A stretch of 44,173 nt of DNA from an uncultured Alistipes sp. (GTDB lineage: Bacteria > Bacteroidota > Bacteroidia > Bacteroidales > Rikenellaceae), in assembly GCA_947364365.1 (NCBI GenBank), contig CANASP010000017.1, positions 1 through 44,173 on the forward strand, read 5' to 3'. Positions 1 to 9,117 of this stretch are shown piece by piece. Both the position numbers and the translations under genes were made by a program. The notes beneath the pieces were generated by a model. It was not told the DNA's origin, searched no databases, and saw only the letters and a program-made list of their open reading frames with translations. Numbering within the stretch: position 1 is the stretch's first letter; each line of letters begins with the position of its first letter.

Positions 1-903
1 CTCCGCATCTTCATCAAGGCGGCGCTCATGCGCGGCGACTCGCTCGACCACGTGCTGCTGCACGGCCCCCCGGGTCTGGGCAAGACCACCCTCGCGAACA
101 TCATCGCCAACGAGATGGGGGCGCAGCTGCGCCTCACGTCGGGCCCCGTGCTCGACAAGCCGGGCGACCTGGCGGGGCTGCTCACCAACCTCGCCCCGGG
201 CGACGTGCTCTTCATCGACGAGATCCACCGCCTGAGCCCCATCGTCGAGGAGTATCTCTACTCGGCCATGGAGGACTTCAAGATCGACATCGTGCTCGAC
301 AAGGGTCCTGCGGCGCGCTCGATCCAGATCGAGCTGGCCCCCTTCACGCTCATCGGCGCCACCACGCGCAGCGGCCTGCTCACCTCGCCCCTGCGCGCCC
401 GCTTCGGCATCCAGTGCCACCTCGAATACTACGACGCGAAGGTCCTCGCCGGCATCGTCCGCCGCTCGGCGCGCATCCTCGGCGTCTCGATCGACGACGA
501 CGCATCGCTCGAAGTGGCGCTCCGCTCGCGCGGCACGCCCCGCATCGCCAACGCCCTGCTGCGCCGCGTCCGCGACTTCGCGATGGTCAAGGGCGAGGGG
601 CACATCGACCTGGCGATCACGCGCGTCGCCCTGGAGGCGCTCAACATCGATTCGCGCGGTCTGGACCGCATGGACAACAAGATCCTGGGGACGATCATCG
701 AGAAGTTCGGCGGCGGCCCCGTGGGGCTCAACACCGTCGCCACGGCCGTGGGCGAGGATGCCGGCACGATCGAGGAGGTCTACGAACCCTTCCTCATCAA
801 GGAGGGCTTCCTCAAGCGCACGCCCCGCGGCCGAGAGGCCACGGCGCTGGCCTACACCCACCTGGGCTTCACGCCCCGCACCGACGAGACGTCGCTCTTT
901 TAG
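1..903 (+). CDS. ruvB: Holliday junction branch migration ATPase RuvB (5' end missing)
   Basis: RuvB is the hexameric AAA+ motor that drives branch migration of Holliday junctions together with RuvA and RuvC. The reading frame is open from the first base, so the start lies outside the window; about 300 residues are present and roughly 40 N-terminal ones are missing. Visible motifs are Walker [10 protein letters not shown], Walker [10 protein letters not shown], sensor 1 GATTRSG and the arginine-finger segment PLRARFG. They are followed by the lid and the C-terminal winged-helix domain ([22 protein letters not shown]). The end of the protein is normal. Identification is firm. Confidence 0.98.
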   Translation, partial: LRIFIKAALMRGDSLDHVLLHGPPGLGKTTLANIIANEMGAQLRLTSGPVLDKPGDLAGLLTNLAPGDVLFIDEIHRLSPIVEEYLYSAMEDFKIDIVLDKGPAARSIQIELAPFTLIGATTRSGLLTSPLRARFGIQCHLEYYDAKVLAGIVRRSARILGVSIDDDASLEVALRSRGTPRIANALLRRVRDFAMVKGEGHIDLAITRVALEALNIDSRGLDRMDNKILGTIIEKFGGGPVGLNTVATAVGEDAGTIEEVYEPFLIKEGFLKRTPRGREATALAYTHLGFTPRTDETSLF

Positions 904-976
904 CGCGGCGGCCCGACTGCGCACTTTTAGCCTGCGCCGGTCGGACGCCTTTTTCGCCGAGCGGAAAGTGTTGCCG

Positions 977-1037
977 CTGCGCACTTCTGAAAATGGCGGA
1001 CGAAGAGAACCGCGCGGCGGCGAGCGACAGAACAGGC
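977..1037 (-). repeat. Partial inverted copy of dispersed MITE-like element
   Basis: This stretch between ruvB and the GH3 gene is the reverse complement, with few changes, of the right half of the element seen at 43593-43726. The shared terminal part reads TGCGCACTTCTGAAAATGG followed by a purine-rich segment and a GCGCGGCGGCGAG block. The left half of the element is not present here, so the copy is truncated. Confidence 0.75.
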
Positions 1038-1082
1038 AGCTGCCACAAAAAACATATACACCCGACCGAAACCGACCGACCT

Positions 1083-3290
1083 ATGACACACTCGCTTCTC
1101 AGCACCTGCCTCATAGGGGCGCTGCTGTGGGCCGCAAGCCCCGCCGCGGCCCAGGACTACCCCTTCCGCGACCCGCAGCTCCCGATCGGGGAGCGCGTCG
1201 CCGACCTCGTGGGACGGCTCACGCTCGACGAAAAGATCGCCCAGATGCAGCACGCCGCACCGCCCGTCGCACGGCTGGGAATCCCCGCCTACAACTGGTG
1301 GAACGAGTGCCTCCACGGCGTGGGACGCTCCGGGGACCGCGTCACCGTGTTCCCGCAGGCCATCGGCATGGCCGCCACGTTCGACCCCGAGGCCATCGAG
1401 CGCGCCGGCGAGATCACGGCGACCGAGGCCCGGGCCATCTACAACGAGGCCAACCGCTCGGACAAGGGCGGCATGCAGTACAAGGGGCTCACCTTCTGGT
1501 CGCCCAACATCAACATCTTCCGCGACCCCCGCTGGGGCCGCGGGCAGGAGACCTACGGCGAGGATCCCTACCTCACGGGGCTGCTCGGCAAGGCCTTCGT
1601 GCGCGGGTTGCAGGGCGACGACTCCATCCGGCTCCGTACCGCCGCCTGCGCCAAGCACTTCGCCGTCCATAGCGGCCCCGAGCCGTTGCGCCACGAGTTC
1701 GACGCCGACGTGAGCGACTACGACCTCTGGGACACCTACCTCCCGGCCTTCCGCGACCTGGTGGTCGACGGCCGCGTCGCAGCGGTCATGGGGGCCTACA
1801 ACCGCTTCCGCCACCAGCCCTGCTGCGCCAGCGACCTGCTTCTCGAGGAGATCCTCCGCGGCCACTGGGACTTCCGGGGCTACGTCACCTCCGACTGCGG
1901 CGCCGTCGACGACTTCTTCCGCTTCCACAGGACCCACCCCGACGCGGCATCGGCCGCGGCCGACGCCGTCGCCCACACCACCGACCTGGAGTGCGGATCG
2001 GCCTACGGACAGCTCGCCGAAGCGGTCCGGCGCGGACTCATCTCCGAGCGGGAGATCGACGAGGCGCTCGCCCGCCTGCTCGCCATCCGGTTCCGTCTCG
2101 GGGCATTCGACCCCGCGTCGTGCGATCCCTGCGCCACGCTCCCCTACTCGGTGCTCGAATGCGAAGCGCACCGCGCCCATGCACTGAAGATGGCCCACGA
2201 GTCGATGGTGCTGCTCAAGAACGACGGCATTCTGCCGCTGCGCCACGACCTGCGGCGCATCGTCGTCCTCGGCCCCAATGCCGACGCCCCCGACGTGCAG
2301 CTGGGCAACTACAACGGCTTCCCCTCCGAGACCGTCACGCCGCTCAAGGCCATCCGCCGAAAGAGCGGGGCCGAAGTGCGCTACCTGCGGGCCGCCGACT
2401 ACACGCAGCAGGAGGCCTCCGACGAGGAGATCGACCGCGCGATCGAGGGGGCCGACCTGGTCATCTTCGTCGGCGGCATCTCGCCGCGTCTCGAAGGCGA
2501 GGCGGGCGACGCCGGAAACGAGCCGCTCGAAGGGTTCCTGGGCGGCGACCGGACGAGCATCCTGCTCCCTCGGGCCCAGACCGAGGTCATGCGCCGGGTG
2601 AAGCGCGCGGGCGTGCCCCTCGTCTTCGTCTCCATGTCGGGGAGCGCCGTCGCCTTCCCCTGGGAGGCCGAGGAGGCCGACGCCATTCTCCAGGCCTGGT
2701 ACGGCGGCCAAGCCGCCGGCACGGCCGTCGCCGACATCCTCTGGGGCGACTGCAACCCCTCGGGAAGGCTTCCCGTGACCTTCTACGCCTCCGACGACCA
2801 GCTGCCGCCGTTCGACGACTACGCGATGCGCGGCCGCACCTACCGCTATTTCGACGGCCAGCCGCTCTACCCCTTCGGATTCGGGTTGAGCTACACCTCC
2901 TTCGAATACGGCACCCCCGTCTGCCTCACCCGCTCGCCACGCACGGACGGCGAGGTCGAGATCGCCGTGCGCGTGCGCAACACGGGCGACCGCACGGGCG
3001 ACGAGGTCGTCCAGCTCTACGTCAGCCACCCCGACGCGCCGCAGCCGCGGCCCCTCCGGGAGCTGAAAGGGGTGCGCCGCATCACGCTCCGCCCCGCCGA
3101 GGAGCAGCTCGTCCTCTTCACGCTCACGCCGCGCGATCTGGCGCTCGTCGACCAAAGCGGCCTTAGGACATGCCGCGCCGGCGCGGTCACGGTCCGCGTA
3201 GGCGGCGCGCAGCCCGACCCGAAGTCGCCGGACGGCGGGAAGGAATGCCGGATCGTGCTCCGGGGGAAGACGCACTATCTGCCGCTGTAA
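1083..3290 (+). CDS. Secreted glycoside hydrolase family 3 (beta-xylosidase/beta-glucosidase type)
   Basis: The 735-residue protein starts with a signal peptide (hydrophobic stretch ending SPAAAQ), so it is exported. Domains in order are a GH3 (beta/alpha)8 barrel (about 30-330), the GH3 C-terminal alpha/beta domain (about 390-600) and a fibronectin-III-like domain (about 640-725). The nucleophile is Asp271 in VTSDCGAVDD. Glu471 or Glu473 in SPRLEGEAG is the likely acid/base. The motifs YNWWNECLHGV and FWSPNINIFRDPRWGRGQET resemble bacterial GH3 xylosidases, but substrate cannot be fixed from sequence. There is no PA14 insertion. A longer in-frame opening runs back through ruvB; the ATG before the signal peptide is preferred. 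It is separated from ruvB by a repeat-bearing gap. Confidence 0.93.
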   Translation: MTHSLLSTCLIGALLWAASPAAAQDYPFRDPQLPIGERVADLVGRLTLDEKIAQMQHAAPPVARLGIPAYNWWNECLHGVGRSGDRVTVFPQAIGMAATFDPEAIERAGEITATEARAIYNEANRSDKGGMQYKGLTFWSPNINIFRDPRWGRGQETYGEDPYLTGLLGKAFVRGLQGDDSIRLRTAACAKHFAVHSGPEPLRHEFDADVSDYDLWDTYLPAFRDLVVDGRVAAVMGAYNRFRHQPCCASDLLLEEILRGHWDFRGYVTSDCGAVDDFFRFHRTHPDAASAAADAVAHTTDLECGSAYGQLAEAVRRGLISEREIDEALARLLAIRFRLGAFDPASCDPCATLPYSVLECEAHRAHALKMAHESMVLLKNDGILPLRHDLRRIVVLGPNADAPDVQLGNYNGFPSETVTPLKAIRRKSGAEVRYLRAADYTQQEASDEEIDRAIEGADLVIFVGGISPRLEGEAGDAGNEPLEGFLGGDRTSILLPRAQTEVMRRVKRAGVPLVFVSMSGSAVAFPWEAEEADAILQAWYGGQAAGTAVADILWGDCNPSGRLPVTFYASDDQLPPFDDYAMRGRTYRYFDGQPLYPFGFGLSYTSFEYGTPVCLTRSPRTDGEVEIAVRVRNTGDRTGDEVVQLYVSHPDAPQPRPLRELKGVRRITLRPAEEQLVLFTLTPRDLALVDQSGLRTCRAGAVTVRVGGAQPDPKSPDGGKECRIVLRGKTHYLPL

Positions 3291-3363
3291 GAGAGAAATA
3301 CCATTTTTTCTCGCATTTCCCCGTAAAAAATCGCGGGGGGGGGTAAATTCCCTTTTTTTTGTC

Positions 3364-3371
3364 TAAATTTG
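3364..3371 (+). promoter_or_regulatory. Candidate -7 element for the secreted 198-aa protein
   Basis: TAAATTTG matches the Bacteroidetes -7 consensus TAnnTTTG and lies 22 bp before the start codon. No convincing -33 TTTG is found at 19-21 bp; the region is homopolymer-rich (runs of G and T). Confidence 0.55.
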
Positions 3372-3393
3372 CCAAAACCAAACTTTCGCAGCC

Positions 3394-3990
3394 ATGAAAA
3401 GATTCCTCCTCCTCGCCGCACTGCTTTGCAGCGCCACACTCGTCTCAGCCCAGACGCCCGATGTTCCCGAGCCCGACTTCATCGGCGAAGTCATCGCCGT
3501 GATGCCCGACGGCTCGACCGCCAAACTCGAAAAGGAGACCGTGCAGATGCGCACGCGCGCCAACGCCGGCGTGCTGATCGTCGGCATCGGCAAGGCCAAG
3601 ACCAAGATCGTCATCGAGTCGCCCGAAGCGGCCGTCCGCCTCGATCCGAGCCAGCCGATCCAGTTCATCGTCAAGGCCGTAGACAACAACTCCGACCCCA
3701 TCTCGATCATCAACGTCTTCCGCTTCGACGTCACCAAGAAGCGCCGCCTCGCGGAGGTCGCTTCCGCCAGCACCTTCGGCAGCGTGAAGACCAACAAGCT
3801 CGAACGCCTGCGTTTCGAAGCCCGCAAATACGGCGAGCAGTCCTACCTGCTCACGCTCCTCGACAAGCCTGCGGGCGAATTCGGCATCACGGTCAGCAAC
3901 CCCAACCTCGTCGACGAGAAGCAGACCATCGTGGCCACCTTCGCCATCGACGGCGCAGCAGGTGCGGCCCCGACCGCCGAGGCCGAATAA
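3394..3990 (+). CDS. Secreted protein of unknown function, 198 aa
   Basis: I do not recognise a family. A clear signal peptide (MKRFLLLAALLCSATLVSAQ) predicts export to the periplasm or outer surface. The mature part is about 178 residues, rich in beta-prone segments, with no Cys, no lipobox and no obvious catalytic motif. It ends in a short Ala/Glu-rich tail. It has its own Bacteroidetes-type -7 element 22 bp upstream and is followed by a strong terminator, so it is probably transcribed alone. Codon usage and the conserved-looking signal peptide support a real gene; function is unknown. Confidence 0.85.
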   Translation: MKRFLLLAALLCSATLVSAQTPDVPEPDFIGEVIAVMPDGSTAKLEKETVQMRTRANAGVLIVGIGKAKTKIVIESPEAAVRLDPSQPIQFIVKAVDNNSDPISIINVFRFDVTKKRRLAEVASASTFGSVKTNKLERLRFEARKYGEQSYLLTLLDKPAGEFGITVSNPNLVDEKQTIVATFAIDGAAGAAPTAEAE

Positions 3991-4015
3991 CGGCACCTCT
4001 TTGCGCTAAAGACGC

Positions 4016-4051
4016 AACGGCCGCAACCCGTCCTGTGGGGTTGCGGCCGTT
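4016..4051 (+). terminator. Intrinsic terminator after the secreted 198-aa protein
   Basis: A perfect 14-bp stem (AACGGCCGCAACCC with its complement) and 8-base loop, running into a short T tract. It lies 26 bp after the stop codon. Confidence 0.85.
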
Positions 4052-4150
4052 TTCGTTGCGCCGGAGCGTCTCTCCTTCGCCGGGCGGGGATTTTCGCGTC
4101 ACATAACCGGAGTTGCGTCTCCGGGGAACCGCTTTTACAAGAACCGGTCC

Positions 4151-4346
4151 GTAGCCGGCCGGCCGGAGGATACTTTCCGAGCGGATGCGAGAAGAGCAGC
4201 CGCCCGGGCGACTGCTCTCTGCGCGGCTCATAGAGCCGCCTATTCCCTATCAAAAATCGGTCGTTCGAACAGTTCGGCGCAACCTGCGAAGGGCGGCACG
4301 AGCGACTGCGGGCGCGGGCCTTCGCCGGAAGGAGATTGCGGCCCGC
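4151..4346 (-). repeat. Dispersed repeat block 2, inverted copy
   Basis: The reverse complement of this segment aligns imperfectly over about 200 bp with 43794-43993. The best-conserved core is ACCGATTTTTGATAGGGAAT. Next to it is a hairpin (GCGGCTC-ATA-GAGCCGC, 4223-4239) whose last base pair is C-G here but T-A in the other copy, so pairing is kept. No credible reading frame is present. Together with the tandem repeat that follows it fills the 528-bp gap between the secreted protein and the alcohol dehydrogenase. Confidence 0.75.
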
Positions 4347-4351
4347 CGGAA

Positions 4352-4502
4352 GCTGCGGCCCCGGCTCGCGGAAAGCCGCTCCTGCAATGAACACACGCCG
4401 CATAGCCGCACCCCGACTGCGCCCGCAGGAGGCTGCGGCCCCCGGCTCGCGGAAAGCCGCTCCTGCAATGAACACACGCCGCATAACCGCACCCCGACTG
4501 CG
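4352..4502. repeat. Two direct copies of a 70-bp unit
   Basis: Copy 1 is 4352-4421 and copy 2 is 4432-4502, differing by a one-base insertion and one substitution. Each contains GCGGAAAGCCGC, a small hairpin, and ends CCCCGACTGCG. Near-identity of the two suggests recent duplication. The unit ends 16 bp before the alcohol dehydrogenase stop codon, so it is downstream of that gene. Confidence 0.85.
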
Positions 4503-4518
4503 TCCGCCGCCCACCGCC

Positions 4519-5661
4519 TTACTGGCAGGCCTCCAGAATGCGCCGGGCCATCGCCCCGTCGACGTTCGCGGCCTCGCCGTAGCGGACGCCCTCGGCGTCG
4601 AAACGGCACTCCACCTCGGCGATCGTCTCCTCGCCGATGCCCTCCTCCGCGAGCCGCGTGGAGAGCCCCAGCGAGCGGAAAAAGGCCTCGGTCGCCTCGA
4701 TCGTGCGGTCGATGCGCTCCTCGTCCCCGCCCTCGGCGATGCCCCAGATCCGCTCGCCGTACTGCAACAGCTTGGCGCGCTTCTGCCCGCGCAGCACGCG
4801 CATCGTCCCGCAGGCGACGATCGCCAGCGTCGCCCCGTGGGTCAGGCCGCAGAGCGCCGTGAGCTCGTGGCCGATCATGTGCGTCGCCCAGTCCTGCTCG
4901 ACGCCCATCGCGATCATGTCGTTCAGCGCCAGTGTCGCCGCGAGCATGTAGTCGGCCAGCGCGTCGTAGTCGCGCTCCTCGCCCAACACAGCCGGCGCGA
5001 CCTCGCGCACCGAGTGGAGGATGCCCTCGGCCCAGCGGTCCATCAGGCGCGACTGCCCCGCCCCGGTGAGGTACTGCTCCAGCACGTGCACGAACGTGTC
5101 GGCCAGGCCGCAGGCGATCTGGCACCGCGGCAGCGAACGGGTCACCTCGGGATCGAGCACCGAGAAAACGGGATAGGCACCGTGGAAGGCCCGCTTCTCG
5201 CGCGTCTCCTCCCGCGAGATCACCGCTCCGTTGTTCATCTCCGACCCTGTGGCGGCGATCGTCAGCACCGTGCCCATCGACACCGTGGCACCGGCGCGGC
5301 CCGCCAGCACGATCTCCCACGGATCGACGTCGCCGCACAGCGCCGCGGCGATGAGCTTCGTGGCGTCGATCACCGAACCGCCGCCCACGGCCAGCAGGAA
5401 GTCCACCCCGTGTTCGCGCCCCAGCGCCACGGCCTCACGGACGGTCTCCACCGTCGGATTGGGCCCGATGCCCCAGAACTCCACCCACTCGCGGCCGGCG
5501 AGCGCAGCCGCGACCTGGTCGTAGACGCCGTTGCGCTGCACGCTGCCGCCGCCGAAGGTAATCATGATGCGCCGTCCCTCGGGAATGAGCCGGGCCAGAC
5601 GGGCGATCGCACCGCGCCCGAAGACCAGGCGCGTAGGGTTGCAATAAGTGAAATTTTTCAT
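4519..5661 (-). CDS. Iron-containing alcohol dehydrogenase (YqhD/BdhA type)
   Basis: A group III metal-dependent alcohol dehydrogenase of 380 residues, the usual length for the YqhD/butanol dehydrogenase branch. These enzymes reduce aldehydes with NAD(P)H in the cytoplasm. The N-terminal Rossmann-like domain has the nucleotide motif VGGGSVIDATK (about 93-103). The metal site is seen as an Asp and a His in GLADTFVHVLEQY and two His in MIGHELTALCGLTHG. The ATG start gives the family-typical opening MKNFTYCNPTRLVFG. It lies downstream of the PpiD-like gene, but a hairpin terminator separates the two, so it probably has its own promoter; none is obvious. Cofactor and substrate are inferred from family only. 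Confidence 0.94.
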   Translation of the reverse strand: MKNFTYCNPTRLVFGRGAIARLARLIPEGRRIMITFGGGSVQRNGVYDQVAAALAGREWVEFWGIGPNPTVETVREAVALGREHGVDFLLAVGGGSVIDATKLIAAALCGDVDPWEIVLAGRAGATVSMGTVLTIAATGSEMNNGAVISREETREKRAFHGAYPVFSVLDPEVTRSLPRCQIACGLADTFVHVLEQYLTGAGQSRLMDRWAEGILHSVREVAPAVLGEERDYDALADYMLAATLALNDMIAMGVEQDWATHMIGHELTALCGLTHGATLAIVACGTMRVLRGQKRAKLLQYGERIWGIAEGGDEERIDRTIEATEAFFRSLGLSTRLAEEGIGEETIAEVECRFDAEGVRYGEAANVDGAMARRILEACQ

Positions 5662-5697
5662 CGTATGGTATCGCGTTTAAGCCTGCCCGTCCACGAA

Positions 5698-5728
5698 AAT
5701 GCTCCGGACGCCACACGCCCGGAGCATT
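5698..5728 (-). terminator. Hairpin terminator after the PpiD-like gene
   Basis: A perfect 10-bp stem (AATGCTCCGG and complement) with an 11-base loop lies 22 bp after the PpiD-like stop, followed by TTTCG on the minus strand. It separates that gene from the alcohol dehydrogenase. Confidence 0.7.
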
Positions 5729-5749
5729 ATCCTTTTCAGGCAAGGTCCG

Positions 5750-7780
5750 TTAGAAATACTTGCCGCGCAGGTCCTTGATGTTCGCCATCTCCTGAACGGC
5801 CTGCAGAGCGAACTGCTGGGCCATGCTCTCGGCCATCGCCTGCGCACGCACGCGCTCGGCCTCAGGCGTCTGCTTGGCGGCATCCTCCGCGTCGTCGACC
5901 TGGAAGATCAGCACGCTGGCCATGCCCTTCACCGGAGCCGAGAGGGTACCCGGCTGCGAAGCGGCGATGGCACCCACCATACGGGGCTCCAGACCGGCGC
6001 CGTTGACATAATACGAACCGTAGGTCACGCCCTCGAACGTCTCGGGCTCCGCACCCAGGCTCTTGGCCTGCTCGTCGAACGTCGAGCCCGAGAGCTGGGA
6101 GACGATGTAGTCGTACTTCTTGTCGCGGAGCAGCTGCGCGCGGATCTGCTGCGCCACGCGCTCGACGGGAGCATACTCGTCGTCGTCGATGGCCGTCAGC
6201 GTGGCGATGACGTAGTCCTTGCCCACGTTGAAGATCTCCGACACGTCGCCCACCTCGGCACCGTAGGCCCAGCGGGCCACCTCGCGCGAATCCTCCAGAC
6301 CGTTGATCGTCCGGTCGCCCTGCGCGAGCATCGCCACGCGGGGCGTCACGGCAGCCGAGTCGGCGGCAGCGGCGAAGGCCTCGCCACGGCCCTTGGCGAC
6401 GACGGTGAAGGTACCGGCGTGGTTGTGCACGTCGCGGCGCGTAGCCTCCGAAGCCTCGACCGGATAGACGATCGACGCCACCTGCACGTGCTTGACGGGC
6501 TTGCCTGCGCGGTAGATCTGAACCAGCTGGATCATGTCGCCCGAGGCGATCTTGACGATATCGCCCTGCTTGGCGCCGGCCAAAGCCTCGGCGAACTCGC
6601 CCGAGAACGACGAGAAGGGCAGCACGCCCACCTCGCCGCCGTTGGCGGCCGTGGCCTCGTAGACCGAATAGTTCGCAGCGGCCTCGGCGAAGTCGCCGCC
6701 GGCCTTCAGCGCCCCCATGAGGCTGTCGGCCAGTACCTCCTGCGTATAGGGGAGGACGATATGGCGGATACCGAGCGAGTCGGAAACCGTCTTCGAGTCG
6801 AGCACGCGGGCCATCGTCCACTCGTTGTTCTTCAGCACGGGGCCGTAGGTCTTGCCGGCCATCAGCGCCTCGGCCTCGTCGTCGGCGAGCTGGGCGGCGG
6901 CGACGTAGCGGTCGGCGATGCGGCCGTTGCGGTTGGCGCGAACGAACGCGCGGAGCTCGGCGGCGGCATCGAACTCGGCACCCACCTCGGCGACCTTCCG
7001 CTCCAGGGCCAGCATGTCGTCGTCGGTCGGAGCGACGTCGAAGACCACATACGACAGCGTGCGCGAGGGCTGCTGGCGGAAGCGGTTCTTATTCGCCTTG
7101 TAGTAGGCGCGGATCTCCGACGAGGAGATCTCGAAGAGCGAGTCGGGAACGGCCAGATAGCGCTTGCCGGCCCACTTGCCCGAGAAGGTCTCGTTGGAGG
7201 CCTTCACTCCCTGGGCGACCTCCAGCGAGTTGACGTAGGCACCGCCGCGGACCAGTCCGAGGTACTTCTGGAGGGCACGCTCCGAACGCAGCTGCTCGTT
7301 GAGCTGCGCCCAGGCCAGCTGCGCCTGGGGATCGGACTCGGCCTGCAGGAGGAACTGACGGACCGCCTCGACGTCGTAGTAACCCGTGCGGGGATCGGCG
7401 AAGGCGTTGTAGAGCGTCTGCGAGAGGTGCTCGCCGCCGAGGATCGCCATGCGCTCGGCATCGCTCACCGAGAGACCCAGCCGGTCGAGACCGGGAGCGA
7501 CGACGTATTTGTTGACCAGCGACTGCCATACGGCGTTGGCCAGCATGGCCGACTGCTGCTCGTCGCTCTCCTGAACGCCGCTCTGCGCCTTGACACGCTC
7601 GTACTCGTCGTAATACTCCGAATAGTTGATCTTCTCGCCGGCGATGACGCCCACGCGGGGATCCTGCCCCGAGAAGCCCATCTCGGTTTTCAGCGAGAGG
7701 ATGAATGCCAAGAGGGCCAGTGCGATGATGACCGAAAGCACGATGCCGAACTTGGTACGTAAAGTGTTTAAACTTGCCAT
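5750..7780 (-). CDS. PpiD/SurA-like membrane-anchored peptidyl-prolyl isomerase
   Basis: A periplasmic folding factor of 676 residues anchored by one N-terminal membrane helix (about 11-29, after MASLNTLRTKF). A SurA_N-like helical domain follows (about 35-190, starting GVIAGEKINYSEYYDEYE). A parvulin rotamase domain is at about 345-445, with the family signatures IRHIVLP and GGEVGVLPFSSFSGEFAEAL. A C-terminal helical region completes a PpiD-like layout. Such proteins assist folding of outer-membrane and secreted proteins. It is the last gene of the envelope series but has its own candidate -7 element just upstream, so it may be transcribed both ways. Confidence 0.9.
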   Translation of the reverse strand: MASLNTLRTKFGIVLSVIIALALLAFILSLKTEMGFSGQDPRVGVIAGEKINYSEYYDEYERVKAQSGVQESDEQQSAMLANAVWQSLVNKYVVAPGLDRLGLSVSDAERMAILGGEHLSQTLYNAFADPRTGYYDVEAVRQFLLQAESDPQAQLAWAQLNEQLRSERALQKYLGLVRGGAYVNSLEVAQGVKASNETFSGKWAGKRYLAVPDSLFEISSSEIRAYYKANKNRFRQQPSRTLSYVVFDVAPTDDDMLALERKVAEVGAEFDAAAELRAFVRANRNGRIADRYVAAAQLADDEAEALMAGKTYGPVLKNNEWTMARVLDSKTVSDSLGIRHIVLPYTQEVLADSLMGALKAGGDFAEAAANYSVYEATAANGGEVGVLPFSSFSGEFAEALAGAKQGDIVKIASGDMIQLVQIYRAGKPVKHVQVASIVYPVEASEATRRDVHNHAGTFTVVAKGRGEAFAAAADSAAVTPRVAMLAQGDRTINGLEDSREVARWAYGAEVGDVSEIFNVGKDYVIATLTAIDDDEYAPVERVAQQIRAQLLRDKKYDYIVSQLSGSTFDEQAKSLGAEPETFEGVTYGSYYVNGAGLEPRMVGAIAASQPGTLSAPVKGMASVLIFQVDDAEDAAKQTPEAERVRAQAMAESMAQQFALQAVQEMANIKDLRGKYF

Positions 7781-7816
7781 ATGAATTGTAAATTATCGTT
7801 TGTTGCGAATGAATGC

Positions 7817-7824
7817 CAAAGGTA
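7817..7824 (-). promoter_or_regulatory. Candidate -7 element for the PpiD-like gene
   Basis: On the minus strand the bases read TACCTTTG, matching TAnnTTTG, 36 bp before the start codon. No clear -33 element is seen at the expected distance. Confidence 0.45.
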
Positions 7825-7854
7825 GAAAAAATTTCGGGAAAGACCTATATTTAT

Positions 7855-9117
7855 CTACAACTTTTTCACGCGCGCCAGATCGATGCGCGAGCGCGTCGTG
7901 CGCAGGATACGCAGCTGCAATCCGTCGAGGATGAGCGTCTCGCCCGCGGTGGGAATCCCCTCGTAGCGCGAAATGATGAAGCCGGCCAGCGTGTCGTAGT
8001 CGCGGCTCTCCTCGATCCCCAGGTCGTAGCGCTCGTTGAGGTATTTGACCTCGTGGCGGCACGAGAGGACCCATTCGCCGGGCCCCACCTGCTTTTCGGT
8101 GAGGTCCGAGGCGTCGTGCTCGTCCTCGATCTCGCCGAAGATCTGCTCCAGCACGTCTTCGAGCGAGATGACGCCCGCCGTGCCGCCGAACTCGTCGATC
8201 ACCACGGCGATGTTGCTGCGGTGGCGCGTGAAGTTCTCCAGCAACAGTTGCAGGGGCATGGTCTCGGGCACGAAGTTGACCTCCATGACCACCTCGTCGA
8301 CCGACGCGGGGCGCATGAAGAGGCTCTTCGAGTTGACGTAGCCGACGATGTTGTCGATGCTCTTGCGCCAGACGAAGATGCGCGAGAATTTCGAGTCGAC
8401 GAAGCGCGCCGTGAGCTGCTCGACCGAGGTGTCGTCGAGATCGACGGCCTCGACGTCGACGCGCGGGACCATGCAGTCGCGCACGCGCAGGTCGGCGAAG
8501 TCCAGCGCGTTCTGGAAGAGCTTGAGTTCGTTGTCGGGCTCGGGTCCCTGCTCGGCGGCGCTGCCGTCGAGCAAGGCGGCCAGGTCCTCGCGGTTGAAGC
8601 TCGCGGGCGAGGGGCGCTCGTCGACGCGACGGCCCACCAGCCGCAGGATCGCCTGCGAGAGGAGCGTGGTGAAGCGGGCGACGGGATAGAGCAGCACGTA
8701 GAAGAACCAGATGGCCGGCGCGAAGGCGCGGTAGTAGAAGTTGGGGTTGTTGCGGACGATCGACTTGGGCAGGAACTCGGCGCAGAAGATGATGACGAGA
8801 GTCGAGACGGCCGTTTCGATGGCCACCGAGCCCTCCTCGGCCACGCGCTCCCAGCCGGCCAGGCAGAAGAGCGCGCGCAGCAGGAGCGACATGTAGAGCG
8901 AGTAGACGACCAGCGCGATGTTGTTGCCCACCAGAATGGTCGTGATGTACTGGCCGGGGTGGCGGGCGAAGATGTCGGCGATCAGGTCGAACATGCGGCT
9001 CTGCTTGCGGTCGATCTCCAGCTTGAGCCGGTTCTTGCTCGTGAAGGCGATCTCCATGCCCGAGAAGAAGGCCGAGAGCAGCAACATGACGACGATCAGG
9101 ATGAGCGAGGTGAGCAT
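7855..9117 (-). CDS. CorC/HlyC (CNNM-type) membrane protein with CBS pair
   Basis: A 420-residue hemolysin C / CorC family protein. The N-terminal CNNM (DUF21) membrane domain starts MLTSLILIVVMLLLSAFFSG and has several helices up to about residue 150. A CBS-domain pair follows (about 200-320), containing RDCMVPRVDVEAVD and VVIDEFGGTAGVISLEDVLE. A CorC_HlyC domain closes the protein. Members are implicated in Mg2+/Co2+ efflux or tolerance; GldE of gliding bacteria belongs to the same family. The frame is open further upstream, but the ATG used here overlaps the lptC stop as TGATG, which implies translational coupling. The specific role is inferred. Confidence 0.9.
   Translation of the reverse strand: MLTSLILIVVMLLLSAFFSGMEIAFTSKNRLKLEIDRKQSRMFDLIADIFARHPGQYITTILVGNNIALVVYSLYMSLLLRALFCLAGWERVAEEGSVAIETAVSTLVIIFCAEFLPKSIVRNNPNFYYRAFAPAIWFFYVLLYPVARFTTLLSQAILRLVGRRVDERPSPASFNREDLAALLDGSAAEQGPEPDNELKLFQNALDFADLRVRDCMVPRVDVEAVDLDDTSVEQLTARFVDSKFSRIFVWRKSIDNIVGYVNSKSLFMRPASVDEVVMEVNFVPETMPLQLLLENFTRHRSNIAVVIDEFGGTAGVISLEDVLEQIFGEIEDEHDASDLTEKQVGPGEWVLSCRHEVKYLNERYDLGIEESRDYDTLAGFIISRYEGIPTAGETLILDGLQLRILRTTRSRIDLARVKKL

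Noticed and set aside
414-1082. A long in-frame extension upstream of the secreted GH3 glycosidase
   Set aside because: It runs through ruvB in another frame and is Arg/Pro-rich; the ATG at 1083 is followed directly by a normal signal peptide.
927-3275. A 782-residue frame opposite the GH3 glycosidase, and similar long frames opposite mfd, ppiD, rnf and the adenylase
   Set aside because: High GC and strong third-position bias create long antisense frames; their translations are low-complexity Arg/Gly/Ala/Val without domains.
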